Source: Streptomyces huasconensis (GTDB lineage Bacteria > Actinomycetota > Actinomycetes > Streptomycetales > Streptomycetaceae). Taken from it: a DNA stretch of 44,767 nucleotides. The notes under the pieces are model-generated. The model saw only the letters and a list, made by a program, of their open reading frames with translations, was not told the DNA's origin and did no database searches. Where the stretch lies: positions 1 to 44,767 of the forward strand of contig RBWT01000057.1 of the NCBI GenBank assembly GCA_004010275.1. Direction: 5' to 3'. Below, piece by piece: positions 25,969-35,952 of the stretch. The position numbers were made by a program, and so were the translations under genes. The stretch's first letter is position 1, and each line of letters begins with the position of its first letter.

Positions 25969-26939
25969 ATGCTCCTTCGCAAGACCCCACCGACCCGCAG
26001 GACCGCACCGACGCGCAAGACCACGCCGACCCGCAAGGCTGTGCTGACCGCGCTCGCGTCGCGCTCGTCGCGGCGGGAGCCGCCCCGGCCCCGGCCGCGA
26101 GCGGCGGCTGGCAACAGGTCGGTGCCGACATCACCTCCGGCGTCAGCGGCCTCGCGTTCAGCGGCCGCGCCCAGGGCACCACGCACGCGCTCGTTGTCCG
26201 CGACAACAAGAAGCCCGGCCAGAACCGCGTCGCCGCGCTCACCTACCGCCCGGGACGTTCCGCCGCCGTCGAGCCGATGGCCTGGGCGGGCGGCAGCGAG
26301 CCCATCGACCTGGAGGCCATCGAGGCGGTGCCGGGGACCCCCGGCGAGTACGTGGCCCTCGCCAGCCGCGGCCTCGTCTACCGCCTCAAGGCGACGGGCA
26401 CCCGGGTCGAGGTCCTGGGCACCTCCCCGCTCCCCGCGATCGCCGACGGCGACGACTACGAGAGCTTCGCGCTGACCTCCCGGCACGGCAAGACGGCCGC
26501 CGTGTGGGCCGACCGGGGCGCGGGCAAGGACCGCCCCGCGACCCTGCGCGCCGCCTCCTTCGCCTTCACCAAGTACGGCGAGGCGGACTTCGGCCCGGTC
26601 ACCACCGTCCGCTACCGCACGCCGTACCCGTCGGGCCCGGTCCGGCACGCCTCGGACATCTCGGTCACGGAGTCGGGCCACCTCCTGATCGGCGCGGCGT
26701 CGGACCCGGGCGACGACGGGCCGTTCGACTCGGCGGTCGTCGATGCGGGCACGCTGTCCGTCACCCGCACCGGCAAGGTCCGCCTCGGCCTCAGCGACTC
26801 CCCCGAGGTCCTGCGGAAGTTCAAGGGCCACAAGATCGAGGCCGTGGAGTGCGTGCCGAACTCCCGTACCGCCCTGCTCGGCACGGACGACGAGAACACG
26901 GGCGGCGCGGTCAACTCGGCGAAGCTGTGCGGGAGCTGA
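25969..26939 (+). pseudogene. Secreted protein of unknown function, frameshifted in its signal peptide
   Basis: About 323 residues after repair. The N-terminus has a Thr-Pro-Arg-Lys repeat (RKTPPTRRTAPTRKTTPTRK) before a hydrophobic segment. Near 26050-26062 one base is missing; repaired, the signal continues VALVAAGAAPAPAASGG and the mature protein starts WQQVGADITSGVSG. The body has repeated beta-type segments (LEAIEAVPGTPGEYVALA, SRGLVYRLKATG, SDISVTESGHLLIGAASD) that recall beta-propeller, phytase- or esterase-like secreted proteins, but I cannot place it. Upstream ribosome-binding site is weak. Confidence 0.6.
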
Positions 26940-27104
26940 CGGCCGGGTAGCTTCCGACCTGCCCGCGTCCCAGAGGCGTCCGCCGCGGTCGAGCCCACCA
27001 CGGCGCTCGGCCGTACCGGGCAGCCGGCCGACATCGGCGACATCAATCACCTGCGCGAGGGACGCAACCTTTGACGTTTCCCTGCGCGGTCCTAGCATCC
27101 CTGG

Positions 27105-28115
27105 ATGAATTCCACCGGCTCCACCACACTCGACAAGGTCGACCGCGATCTGGTGCACGCCCTCCAGATCGACGGCCGGGCCCCGTTCAACAAGATCGCC
27201 GAAGGCCTCGGCGTCTCCGACAGCACGATCGCCCGCCGCTACCACCGCCTGTACTCCGCCGGCCTGTTGCGGGTGGTGGCCTCGGTCAACCTCTCCCGGC
27301 TCGGTTACGTGCCGTGGACCATCCGCCTTCAGTGCACGCCGGACGCGGCGGCCGGCATCGCCGCCGCGCTCGCCCGCCGCCCCGACACCTTCTGGGTGCA
27401 TCTGCTGTCCGGCGGCACCGAGATCTCGTGCGGCACCCAGACCCGCCCCGGCGGTGACGGCGGCTCACTGCTGCTGCACAAGCTGTCCCGCACGACCCGC
27501 GTGGTGTCGGTCCGCGCCCACTCCATGCTCCAGGGCTTCGCGAACCCCGCACACTGGCCCGGCTTCGCCTCCCTCACGGACGAACAGGCCGAGGCGCTGC
27601 GCCCGGAGCCGCTCGCCGCGGATGACGGCCCGACGGACCTCTCCCAGGAGGACCACGCCCTCATGGAGGCCCTCTCCCGCAACGGCCGGGCCGGCTTCGG
27701 TGAACTGGCCGACGCCACGGGGTGGTCCGAGTCGACCGTCCGGCGCCGCATGGACCACCTGCGGCGCACCGGCATCCTGCGCTACGAGGTCGAGCTGCCG
27801 ATGTCGGCGCTGGGCTACCACGCCGAGGCCCGGCTGTGGCTGTCGGTGCGCCCCTCCGAGCTGGTCGCGACCGCCCATGCGCTGGCCGAACACCCGGAGG
27901 TCTCCTTCGCGGCGGTCACCACCGGCCCCACCAATCTGATGGCCGCCGTCATCTGCCGGGACCACTCCGACCTCTACCGCTACCTGACGGAACGCGTCGC
28001 CTCCCTGGAAGGTGTCCACAACGTGGAGACGGCGACCGTCGACCGCACGGTCAAGCGGGCCGGCTCCGCCCTGCCGATCGATGCCTTCCGTGAGTCGAAC
28101 CTCCGTATGCCCTGA
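27105..28115 (+). CDS. Lrp/AsnC-type regulator with two DNA-binding domains
   Basis: 336 residues. Two AsnC-type helix-turn-helix domains, at about 10-50 (LVHALQIDGRAPFNKIAEGL and STIARRYHRLY) and 183-225 (LMEALSRNGRAGFGELADAT and STVRRRMDHLRR), each followed by a ligand-type RAM segment. This double form is common in Streptomyces. It probably senses an amino acid or related compound. The next gene, an MFS exporter on the same strand 128 bases on, is the obvious target. Confidence 0.88.
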   Translation: MNSTGSTTLDKVDRDLVHALQIDGRAPFNKIAEGLGVSDSTIARRYHRLYSAGLLRVVASVNLSRLGYVPWTIRLQCTPDAAAGIAAALARRPDTFWVHLLSGGTEISCGTQTRPGGDGGSLLLHKLSRTTRVVSVRAHSMLQGFANPAHWPGFASLTDEQAEALRPEPLAADDGPTDLSQEDHALMEALSRNGRAGFGELADATGWSESTVRRRMDHLRRTGILRYEVELPMSALGYHAEARLWLSVRPSELVATAHALAEHPEVSFAAVTTGPTNLMAAVICRDHSDLYRYLTERVASLEGVHNVETATVDRTVKRAGSALPIDAFRESNLRMP

Positions 28116-28243
28116 TCATTCCGTGGCCTTCCGTCTGTAAGCGGGCGTCTCACGTGGCTATCCATCAGAAACCGGCCGCCGGCTAGGTCCCGGCCGTACC
28201 CGGCCGCACCCTATGAGTGCTCCCGAACAAGGAAGGACATCCG

Positions 28244-29724
28244 ATGCGCAAGTGGTTGCCTCTTGTGGCGGTGTGCCTGGGGTCGTTCATGCTCATCGTG
28301 GACACCACCGTGGTGACCGTCGCGCTGCCCGAGATCGGCACGGGCCTGGACGCCTCGCTGTCGAGCCTCCAGTGGGTGATGAACATCTACACGCTGGTGC
28401 TGGCCGCCCTCACGCTCAGCGCCGGTTCCGTCGGTGACCTGCTGGGCCGCCGGAAGGTGTACCTGCTGTCCCTGGCCGTGTTCGCCGGGTCCTCGCTGCT
28501 GTGCGCCGTCGCCCCCGGCGCAGGGGTGCTGATCGCCGCCCGGGGTCTACAGGGCATCGGCGGGGCCGCCATGTTCGTGACCAGCATGGCGCTGCTCGGC
28601 ACGACGTACGAGGGCAAGGACCGCGGCGTCGCCATGGGTGTGTGGTCGTCCGTCATCGGCGTCGCCGCCGCCGTCGGACCTGTCTTCGGCGGCCTGCTCA
28701 CCGAGAGCATGAGCTGGCGGGCCATCTTCTACGTCAACATCCCGATCTGCCTGGTGACGATGGTGCTGACCAAGATCTGCTTCACCGAATCCAGGCAGTC
28801 CGCCAACGCCCGCATCGACTTCCCCGGCATCATCACCTTCGCCATCACCTCCGGCACCCTGACCTACGGCCTGATCCGGGCCGGGGAGGACGGCTGGACC
28901 TCGGGCCTCACCCTCGGCCTGTTCGCCCTCGCGCTGCTGGGCGCGGTGCTCTTCGTCCTCGCGGAGCGGCGCCACCCGAGCCCCATGTTGGATCTGTCGC
29001 TGATGCGCGACGCCTCGTTCCTCGCCATCATGCTGAGCACCATCGCGTCCGCCTGGGGCTTCTCCAGCCTGGTGTTCACCTCGCTGTGGCTGCAGTCGGT
29101 CGTCGGGCTCACCCCGATCAAGGCCGGCCTGGCGCTGCTGCCACTCGCCGCGGCGACGTTCCTCGCCTCGACGCTCACCGGCAAGTGCCTGCACGAGGTG
29201 TCCCCCCGGGTGACCATCACCGCCGCCCTCGTCCTCGTCGGCGTCGGCTGCGCGATCAACGGCCTGGTCATCGACGGCGACTCGTCCTGGACCGCGGCCC
29301 TGCCCGGACTGCTGGTCATCGGTGCGGGTGTCGGTGTGGGCATGCCGGCCACCGCGTCCGCCGTCTTCGCCTCCGTTCCGCCGCAGCGGGCCGGCATGGG
29401 TTCGGGCGCCATGGCCACCTTCCGTCAATTGGGGCAGGCGCTGGGCGTCGCCGTCCTCGGTCTGGTCTTCGCCCACGTCATCCGCGAGGACCTGGACGGC
29501 AAGGTCGCCGACGCCGCCTCGGCGGAGAACACGCTGACCAGCGGGCGGCCCACCACCCTCGGCGTGCTGCACGAGCGCTCGGTGCCCACGGTCTGACCGC
29601 CGTGTACTTGGCCTCCGCCGGGCTGGCCCTGGTGGCGGCGACGGCGACGGCCGCCTTCATCCGCAAGCGCCCCCAGGCGGCGCCCGAGGCACCCGCCGCC
29701 AAGGCACCGACCGAGGCGCGCTGA
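28244..29724 (+). pseudogene. DHA2-type MFS efflux transporter, frameshifted in its last helix
   Basis: About 493 residues after repair, 14 predicted membrane helices as in EmrB/QacA-type drug:H+ antiporters. The motif VDTTVVTVALPEIG marks helix 1, GDLLGRRKV is motif A and ARGLQGIGGAAM motif B. Near 29570-29585 one base is missing: in the original frame the protein ends at 29596, while the repaired frame encodes GAHGLTAVYLASAGLALVAA, a final helix, and a basic tail to 29724. GGAAGG precedes the ATG by seven bases. Probably regulated by the adjacent Lrp-type protein; substrate unknown. Confidence 0.82.
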
Positions 29725-29851
29725 CGGCGGCTCCTCCGACTCCGTGCGCGGGTGTTCGTCACGTGGCCTTCAACTGCCGGAGCAGACGCGCTCCGATCGT
29801 CGCGATGCCCCCGCCCTCAGCAGCTTCTTTCCCGCATGACGTCGGAAGCCG

Positions 29852-29888
29852 GCCCCGTGCCGTGGTGTTCATGAGACACGGCAGGGGC
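29852..29888. terminator. Hairpin between MFS and NCS2 permease genes
   Basis: Arms GCCCC-g-TGCCGTG (29852-29864) and CACGGCA-GGGGC (29877-29888) give a 12-bp stem with one bulged base. It lies between two convergent genes. Confidence 0.55.
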
Positions 29889-29942
29889 GGCTGGGACGGC
29901 GGTGAGTGGGCGTGACGTCCGCCCCATGGGGGCGGCGGTGCG

Positions 29943-31427
29943 TCAGTGGACGCCCGCTGCGGAAGACCCCGTCGCCGAGGAGTGCGTACGCTGCTGCGCG
30001 ATCTCCCCGCCCGGCTCCATCGGTGCCGTCACGTCGTCGTCCTCGCGGCCCTTGCCGATGTGGTTGAAGACGAGGTTCAGGAGGACGGCGGCCACACAGC
30101 CCGTCGAGATGCCCGAGTCGAGGATGATCTTCGCGGTCTCCGGGAACGCGTGGTAGAACTCCGGCGCCGCGATCGGGATCAGGCCGACCGCCAGCGAGAC
30201 GGCCACGATCAGGACGTTGTTGTCCTTCTCCAGGTTCGCCTTGACCAGCGTCTGGATGCCGCTCGCCGCGACCGAGCCGAAGAGGACGACGCCCGCGCCG
30301 CCGAGCACCGGGCGCGGCACGACCGCGATCAGCGAGGCCGCCATCGGGCACAGGCCCATCAGGACGAGGAAACCGCCGCCCGCCGCGACCACGAACCGAC
30401 TGCGGATCTTCGTCATCGCGACCAGGCCGATGTTCTGCGCGAAGGCGCTGCACATGAAGCCGTTGAAGAGCGGGCTGACCGCCGAGCCGAGGCAGTCGGC
30501 GCGCAGGCCCGCCGCGATGGTCTTCTCGTCGGCCGGACGGTCGACGATCTCGCCGAGGGCGAGCATGTCGGCCGTCGACTCCGTCATCGAGACGACCATG
30601 ACCACGCAGAGCGAGACGATGGCGGCGGCCGCGAACTGCGGGGCGCCGAAGTGGAAGGGCGTCGGGAAGCCGACGATGTCCGCCTCGCCGATCGGCCCGA
30701 AGTCCGTGGCGTCGAACGGGATGGCGATCAGCGTGCCGATGACCAGGCCGAGCAGGACCGCGATCTGCTTGACGAAGCCGGTGGTGAAGCGGCGCAGCAG
30801 CAGCACGACGACGAGCGTGATGCCCGCGAGGGCGAGGTTCTTGGTCGAGCCGTAGTCGTCGGCGCCCGGCACCGGTCCCTGCGCCCAGCCGAAGGCGACC
30901 GGCATGAGCGAGATGCCGATGAGGGTGATGACCGTACCGGTGACCACGGGCGGGAAGAAGCGGATCATCTTCGAGAAGAACGGCGCAGCGATGAAGCCCA
31001 GCACACCGGCGACGATCACCGCGCCGAAGATGACGGGCAGTGCGTCGTCCTTGTCCTTTGTGGAGTCGACGACGGCGAGCATCGGCGCGACGCCGGCGAA
31101 CGTGACGCCGTTGACGAACGGCAGGCGGGCGCCGATCTTCCAGATGCCGAGCGTCTGGAGGAAGGTCGCGAGCCCCGCGGTGAACAGACACGCGCCGGTC
31201 AGGAAGGTGAGTTCCTTCGCGGAGAGGCCGACGGCGGCGCCGACGATGAGCGGCGGGGCGACGACACCCGCGTACATGGCCGCCACGTGCTGAAGGCCGG
31301 TGGTGGCCATCTTCAGGGGCGGGAGCTTCTCGTCGACCGGGTGGATGCCTTCCGGTCGTATGGACCCGTCGTCGGAGTCGGGGTCCGGGGTGGTGCCTTG
31401 CTTGGTGAACCTGGGCTGAGTGGCCAC
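29943..31427 (-). CDS. NCS2 family purine permease
   Basis: 494 residues. Nucleobase:cation symporter-2 family: GLQHVAAMYAGVVAPPLIVG near residue 43, the signature region SMTESTADMLALGE with the substrate-contacting Glu, and AQNIGLVAMTKIRSR. Fourteen helices are expected. Its neighbours suggest a xanthine or urate substrate. GTG at 31427 is set by GGAGGAG five bases upstream; a hairpin at 31605-31631 separates it from the deaminase gene, so it may have its own promoter. Confidence 0.9.
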   Translation of the reverse strand: MATQPRFTKQGTTPDPDSDDGSIRPEGIHPVDEKLPPLKMATTGLQHVAAMYAGVVAPPLIVGAAVGLSAKELTFLTGACLFTAGLATFLQTLGIWKIGARLPFVNGVTFAGVAPMLAVVDSTKDKDDALPVIFGAVIVAGVLGFIAAPFFSKMIRFFPPVVTGTVITLIGISLMPVAFGWAQGPVPGADDYGSTKNLALAGITLVVVLLLRRFTTGFVKQIAVLLGLVIGTLIAIPFDATDFGPIGEADIVGFPTPFHFGAPQFAAAAIVSLCVVMVVSMTESTADMLALGEIVDRPADEKTIAAGLRADCLGSAVSPLFNGFMCSAFAQNIGLVAMTKIRSRFVVAAGGGFLVLMGLCPMAASLIAVVPRPVLGGAGVVLFGSVAASGIQTLVKANLEKDNNVLIVAVSLAVGLIPIAAPEFYHAFPETAKIILDSGISTGCVAAVLLNLVFNHIGKGREDDDVTAPMEPGGEIAQQRTHSSATGSSAAGVH

Positions 31428-31604
31428 GGTGGCTCCTCCGGTTGTTTTCCAGCCCCGGCTGGGCGCCGGCACTTTTCGCTTCTGGGAGGTGGGGGGTGGT
31501 GCGTGGTGCAAGGACTTGCTCGGTATGCGGTTGTGGTGAATGCGCCCAGGTAGTACTGACCGCCCCGCGCACGTGAAGCTTTGGGCCACGTTCGCGGGGC
31601 GGCA

Positions 31605-31631
31605 CTTGAGCGGCCCGCTCGGCCGCTCAAG
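31605..31631 (-). terminator. Terminator after the 8-oxoguanine deaminase gene
   Basis: Perfect 11-bp stem CTTGAGCGGCC (31605-31615) / GGCCGCTCAAG (31621-31631) with a 5-base loop, 40 bases beyond the minus-strand stop. Confidence 0.7.
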
Positions 31632-31671
31632 TCCGGTCAAGGGCCGTCCCCCCTGACCGGAGTTCTTGGGG

Positions 31672-33077
31672 TCAGCTCTCGGCGGCGATCCGCGCGAGGC
31701 GCTGCGCCTCGTCCCGCGTGGAGCGGGCGATGGCGTCCTCGTCGGCGTGCAGCAGGCGGCCGTCCTCGACAACCGGCCTGCCGTTGACGAGGGAGAGGGT
31801 GACCGGGGCCGCCGCGCCGAAGACGATGGCGGTCACCGGGTCGGCGATGGAGGCGTGTCCGATGCCGTCGATCTTCCACAGGACGAGGTCGGCGAGCTTG
31901 CCGGCCTCCAGGGAGCCGATCTGCGTGGCCCGGCCGAGGACCTGGGCTCCGCCGTACGTGCCGAGCCGCAGCGCCTGGCGGGCGTTGAGGGCGGCTTCCT
32001 TGTGGGCGCCGAGGCGGTTGATCAGCAGGGCGTTGCGCAGCTCGGTGTGGAGTTCGCCGGACTCGTTGGAGGCGGTGCCGTCGACGCCGAGCGACCGACG
32101 GGAACGCCCGCCTTCAGCATGTCGGGGACGCGGGCGATGCCGGCCGCGAGGCGCGCGTTGGAGGAGGGGCAGTGGGCGACGCCCGTACCGGTGCGGGCGA
32201 ACGCGGCGATGTCGGAGTCGTTCATGTGGACGCAGTGCGCCATCCACACGTCGTCACCGAGCCAGCCGGTCGACTCGAAGTAGTCGGTGGGGCCCATGCC
32301 GAACAGTTCGTGGCAGAACTTCTCCTCCTCGACCGTCTCGCTGCCGTGGGTGTGCAGACGTACACCCAGGCGGCGGGCCAACTCGGCGCCCTGCTTCATG
32401 AGTTCGGTCGACACCGAGAAGGGCGAGCAGGGGGCCACGGCCACCTGCGTCATCGCGTCGAAGGAGGCGTCGTGGTGCTTCTTGACGGTCTCCTCGGTCG
32501 CGGCGAGCGCGCCCTCCAGGGTCTCCACGGCGAAGTCCGGCGGCAGGCCGCCGTCCTTCTCGCTGCGGTCCATGGAGCCGCGGGCCAGGGTGAAGCGCAC
32601 GCCCATCTCGGAGGCGGCGCGGATGATCGACCCGGAGAGGTCGCCGGAGCCCTTGGGGAAGACGTAGTGGTGGTCCATGGCGGTGGTGACGCCGCCGCGG
32701 GCCATCATGCCGAGGGAGCCCTGCGCGGCCGCGTACGTCATCTGCTCGTCGATGCGCGCCCACGTCGGGTACAGCGCCACCAGCCAGTTGAAGAGGTTGT
32801 GGTCGGTGGCCAGGCCCCGGGTGATCCACTGGTAGAAGTGGTGGTGGGTGTTGATCAGGCCGGGGGTGACCAGGTGACCGGTGGCGTCGACGCGGCGTAC
32901 GACGTTGGCCAGGCCCTCGGGCGCCCTGCCCGCGCCGATGGACTCGATCCTGTTGCCCGCGACGACGATGTGGCCCGAGGCGTACTCGGTGTCCTGGGCG
33001 TCGACGGTCGCGATCGCGGCGTTCTCAATGACGATGCGCTCTACGGCGCCGCTGTCGGGGGTTGCCGGTGCTGCCAT
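31672..33077 (-). pseudogene. 8-oxoguanine deaminase, frameshifted
   Basis: About 468 residues after repair. Amidohydrolase that deaminates 8-oxoguanine to urate, feeding the uricase beside it. Metal ligands visible: His pair in NTHHHFYQWITRG, His in RLHTHGSETVEEEKF and MAHCVHM, and Asp in LGVDGTASNESG. The order and the long RGLATDHNLFNWLVALYP segment fit the 8-OGD group better than guanine deaminase. The reading shifts near 32096-32103 (VPV to LGVDG), just before the catalytic Asp. AAGGAAG precedes the ATG. It lies between two NCS2 permeases and is co-oriented with the uricase operon. Confidence 0.83.
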
Positions 33078-33122
33078 GGTGCTTCCTTACTCTGTGAGTG
33101 GCGATGAGGGCACGGCATGACC

Positions 33123-34541
33123 CTAGGAAGATTTGAGTGCCGCGGCCGCGCTCCGCGCGCTGCTGCGGGTGCCGAGATGGTGGAAGAAGAGGTTGAGCGT
33201 GACCGCGACGAGCGCGCCGGCGCTGATGCCGGAGCCGAGGACGGTCTGTGCCCAGGCGGGGAAGTCCGCGTAGAAGGTGGGCGCGGCGAGCGGGATGATG
33301 CCCGCTCCGAGCGACACGGCCACCAGGATGATGTTGGAGCTGTCGTCGAGGCCCGCCTCGGAGAGCGTGCGGATGCCGCTGACGGCGATGGAGCCGAAGA
33401 GGACGATGCCCGCGCCGCCGAGGACCGGCATGGGGACGACGTTGACGACGGCGCCGAGGACCGGGAAGGCGCCGAGGACGATGAGCGTGGCGCCCGCGAC
33501 GGCGACGACGTAGCGGCTGCGGACCCGGGTGAGGGAGACGACGCCGACGTTCTGCGCGAAGGCGGAGGTCGGGAAGCCGCCGAAGACGGGGCCGACGAGC
33601 GTGGCGATGCCGTCGGTGCGCAGGCCCCGGGTGATGGTTCTGCCGTCGGTCTTGCGCTCGCAGATCTCGCCGAGGGCGAGCATGCCGGCCGCCGACTCGG
33701 TCATCAGGACCAGCATGACGATGCAGAGCGAGAGGATGGCGGCGGGCTGGAAGACGGGGGTGCCCGCGGCGAACGGCGTGGGCAGCGCGGCGAGCGGCGC
33801 GCTCTGCACGGAGGTGAAGTCCGCCATGCCGTACGGGATCGCGGCCAGCGTGCCGATGAACATGCCCGCGAGCAGGGCGACTTGCTTGAGGAAGCCGCGT
33901 CCGAAGCGCTGGAACATCAGGATGACGACGAGCGTGAAGGCGGCGAGCGCGAGGTACTTCATGTCGCCGAAGGCCGGGTCGGTGTCGTCGCCCCCTTGCG
34001 CCCACTTGACGGGAACGGGCATCAGCGTGACGCCGATGAGCGTGATGACGACGCCGGTGACCAGCGGCGGGAAGAAGCGCAGCAGCTTGCCGAAGAAGGG
34101 GCCGACGGCGAGGCAGAAGACGCCCGCGACCATCACCGCGCCGTAGATGGCGGGGAGTTGGTCGCCCTTGGCGTTGGTCTCGGCGATGGCGAGGATCGGT
34201 GCGATGCCGGCCGAGGAGGCGGCGTTCACGAACGGCAGGCGGTTGCCGACGAATCCCTTGACACCGAGGGTCTGCAGGATGGTGGCGAGACCGGCGATCA
34301 GCAGTCCGGCGGCGATCAGCCGGGTCTGGGCCACCGTGTCCAGGCCGCAGGCCTGGCCGATGATGAGCGGAGGGGTGACCACACCCGCGTACATGGCGGC
34401 GATGTGCTGGAGCGCGGCGGGGACCAGCCGCGAGGGGTGGAGCTTCTCATCCACCGGGTGACAGTCGGGAGTTGATGCGTCGTCACCTACGGGTGGGGTG
34501 GAACACGGGCCTTCTGCCGGCCCCTGTGCAGGCTGTGCCAT
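33123..34541 (-). CDS. NCS2 family purine/urate permease
   Basis: 472 residues. Same fold as the permease at 29943 but clearly diverged: ALQHIAAMYAGVVTPPLIIG, LMTESAAGMLALGE and TSAFAQNVGVVSLTRVRSR. It lies between the uricase and 8-oxoguanine deaminase genes in the same direction (65 and 45 bases apart), which suggests urate or a related oxopurine as substrate. GGAGGG is seven bases before the ATG. The intergenic stretch upstream holds a GC-rich hairpin. Confidence 0.9.
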   Translation of the reverse strand: MAQPAQGPAEGPCSTPPVGDDASTPDCHPVDEKLHPSRLVPAALQHIAAMYAGVVTPPLIIGQACGLDTVAQTRLIAAGLLIAGLATILQTLGVKGFVGNRLPFVNAASSAGIAPILAIAETNAKGDQLPAIYGAVMVAGVFCLAVGPFFGKLLRFFPPLVTGVVITLIGVTLMPVPVKWAQGGDDTDPAFGDMKYLALAAFTLVVILMFQRFGRGFLKQVALLAGMFIGTLAAIPYGMADFTSVQSAPLAALPTPFAAGTPVFQPAAILSLCIVMLVLMTESAAGMLALGEICERKTDGRTITRGLRTDGIATLVGPVFGGFPTSAFAQNVGVVSLTRVRSRYVVAVAGATLIVLGAFPVLGAVVNVVPMPVLGGAGIVLFGSIAVSGIRTLSEAGLDDSSNIILVAVSLGAGIIPLAAPTFYADFPAWAQTVLGSGISAGALVAVTLNLFFHHLGTRSSARSAAAALKSS

Positions 34542-34560
34542 TGCTGTTCCCTCCGGTGTG

Positions 34561-34598
34561 GCGCGCCCCCCGCCCACTGCGGTGGGGCGGGGGCGCGC
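34561..34598 (-). terminator. GC-rich hairpin between uricase and permease genes
   Basis: A stem of about 14-15 bp (34561-34575 with 34584-34598, one bulge) with an 8-base loop sits just after the uricase stop. It could partly terminate or stabilise the uricase end of a longer transcript. Confidence 0.5.
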
Positions 34599-34606
34599 GT
34601 CCCGCG

Positions 34607-35539
34607 TCAGAGGTTGGTCATGTCGACCGGGATCTTCGGCTCGACGCCGTCCCGCAGGATGGTGGCCTCGATGAGGCCGTAGGGACGGTCGGCGGCGTAG
34701 TAGACGGCTCCGTCCTTGGCTTCGTTGTCGAGGCCGAAGGGGGAGAGGTCCTGACGGAAGTGGTGCTTGTTGGGCGCGGAGAAGCGGATCTCGTCGATCT
34801 CGCTGCGGTTGTTGATGACCCGCGAACCCATCTGGTACAGCGTCTGCTGGAGGGAGAGCGAGTAGGTCTCCACGAAGGCGTGCAGGATGTGCTTCTTGGC
34901 CTGCTCGTAGCTGCGCTCCCAGCTCGGCATGCGCTGCTCGTCGCTGGTCCAGTTGTGCCGCCACCAGGTGGACAGGGAGGTGGCGAGGATACGGTCGTAA
35001 TCCTCCTGAAGCGTCGTGTACTTGTCCTTGATGTAGCCCCAGAACTCGGAGTTCGTGGAGTTCATCACGGTCAAGTCCTTGAGCCCGGAAAGGACTTCGA
35101 ACTTCTGGCCGTCGTACGTGATCTGGGCGAGCCGCGTCTCCTGGCCCTTGCGGACGAAGGAGTGCTTGACCTCGTCGGCGCCTATGAACTTGGCGTTGCT
35201 GTCGGAGCCGCCGATGCGCTCCCAGGCGTACTCCTCGATGCGGATGCGCGCGCGGTGGATCGAGGGCTGGCTGTCCACGAAGTGCCGGGCGAGGTGGATG
35301 CCGTACTGCTCGGCGGATTCGATGCCGTATTCCTTGGCGAACGCGAAGCAGGTGTTCTTCGTCGTGTCCGTCGGCAGGCAGTTGGCGTTCGAGCCGTTGT
35401 AGTGGACGTCGTCCAGGTCGCCGGAGAGGGCGACGGAGACGTTCAGGTCCTTGATGTGGTGGGTGTCGCCGTCCCGCGTGATCTTTACGACCCGGTTCTC
35501 AGCCTTGCCGTACTGGTTCTGTCCCAGAATGGTGGGCAT
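34607..35539 (-). CDS. pucL: Urate oxidase (uricase)
   Basis: 310 residues. Oxidises urate to 5-hydroxyisourate with oxygen, releasing hydrogen peroxide; needs no cofactor. Seen: NQYGKAENRVVKI with the catalytic Lys, CLPTDTTKNTCFA with the catalytic Thr, and SAPNKHHFRQDLSPFG with the catalytic His. Length fits the family. GAGGGAG precedes the ATG by about nine bases. It is the third gene of uraD-uraH-uricase, five bases after uraH, followed by a permease gene. The operon promoter shares an element with the catalase gene. Confidence 0.95.
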   Translation of the reverse strand: MPTILGQNQYGKAENRVVKITRDGDTHHIKDLNVSVALSGDLDDVHYNGSNANCLPTDTTKNTCFAFAKEYGIESAEQYGIHLARHFVDSQPSIHRARIRIEEYAWERIGGSDSNAKFIGADEVKHSFVRKGQETRLAQITYDGQKFEVLSGLKDLTVMNSTNSEFWGYIKDKYTTLQEDYDRILATSLSTWWRHNWTSDEQRMPSWERSYEQAKKHILHAFVETYSLSLQQTLYQMGSRVINNRSEIDEIRFSAPNKHHFRQDLSPFGLDNEAKDGAVYYAADRPYGLIEATILRDGVEPKIPVDMTNL

Positions 35540-35544
35540 GTCTG

Positions 35545-35952
35545 CTAGCTCCCTCGGTAAACGGAGTAGCCGAACGGGTTGAGCAGCAGCGGTACGTGGT
35601 AGTGCTCGCCCGGCGTGACGGCGAACGTGATCGCCACCTCCGGGAAGAACGCTCCGGTCGCACCGCTGTCCCGATTCGCGGGGGCGTCCTGCTGCGCCTC
35701 GGCTTGCTGGTTCTTCGACTTCAGGAAGTACGCCTCGGTCTCGAAGTCCAGGCGTACGTGGGTGGTGCCCTCCGGCAGCGCCGGCAGGTCCTTGCAACGC
35801 CCGTCCGCGTCGGTCGCGCTGCCGCCGAGCGCCTGCCACTGGGCGCCGGAGCCACCGCGGGCCGACAGCGAGATCGCGACGCCCTCCGCGGGGCGTCCGA
35901 CGCTGGTGTCCAGGATGTGCGTTGACACGGATGCGGTCGTTTCCGTACTCAT
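35545..35952 (-). CDS. uraH: 5-hydroxyisourate hydrolase (transthyretin-like)
   Basis: 135 residues. Hydrolyses the uricase product 5-hydroxyisourate to OHCU. The N-terminal VSTHILDTSVGRPAEGV and C-terminal HYHVPLLLNPFGYSVYRGS segments are the family signatures; YRGS at the end is diagnostic for the enzyme as opposed to thyroid-hormone-binding transthyretin. A Gln/Glu/Lys-rich insert near residues 77-95 (KSKNQQAEAQQDAP) is longer than usual. ATG overlaps the uraD stop (ATGA), so the two are coupled. Confidence 0.94.
   Translation of the reverse strand: MSTETTASVSTHILDTSVGRPAEGVAISLSARGGSGAQWQALGGSATDADGRCKDLPALPEGTTHVRLDFETEAYFLKSKNQQAEAQQDAPANRDSGATGAFFPEVAITFAVTPGEHYHVPLLLNPFGYSVYRGS

Noticed and set aside
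29946..31553. 535-residue Arg/Asp-rich frame opposite the NCS2 permease
   Set aside because: The mirror of a conserved membrane protein; hydrophobic codons read backwards give this composition.
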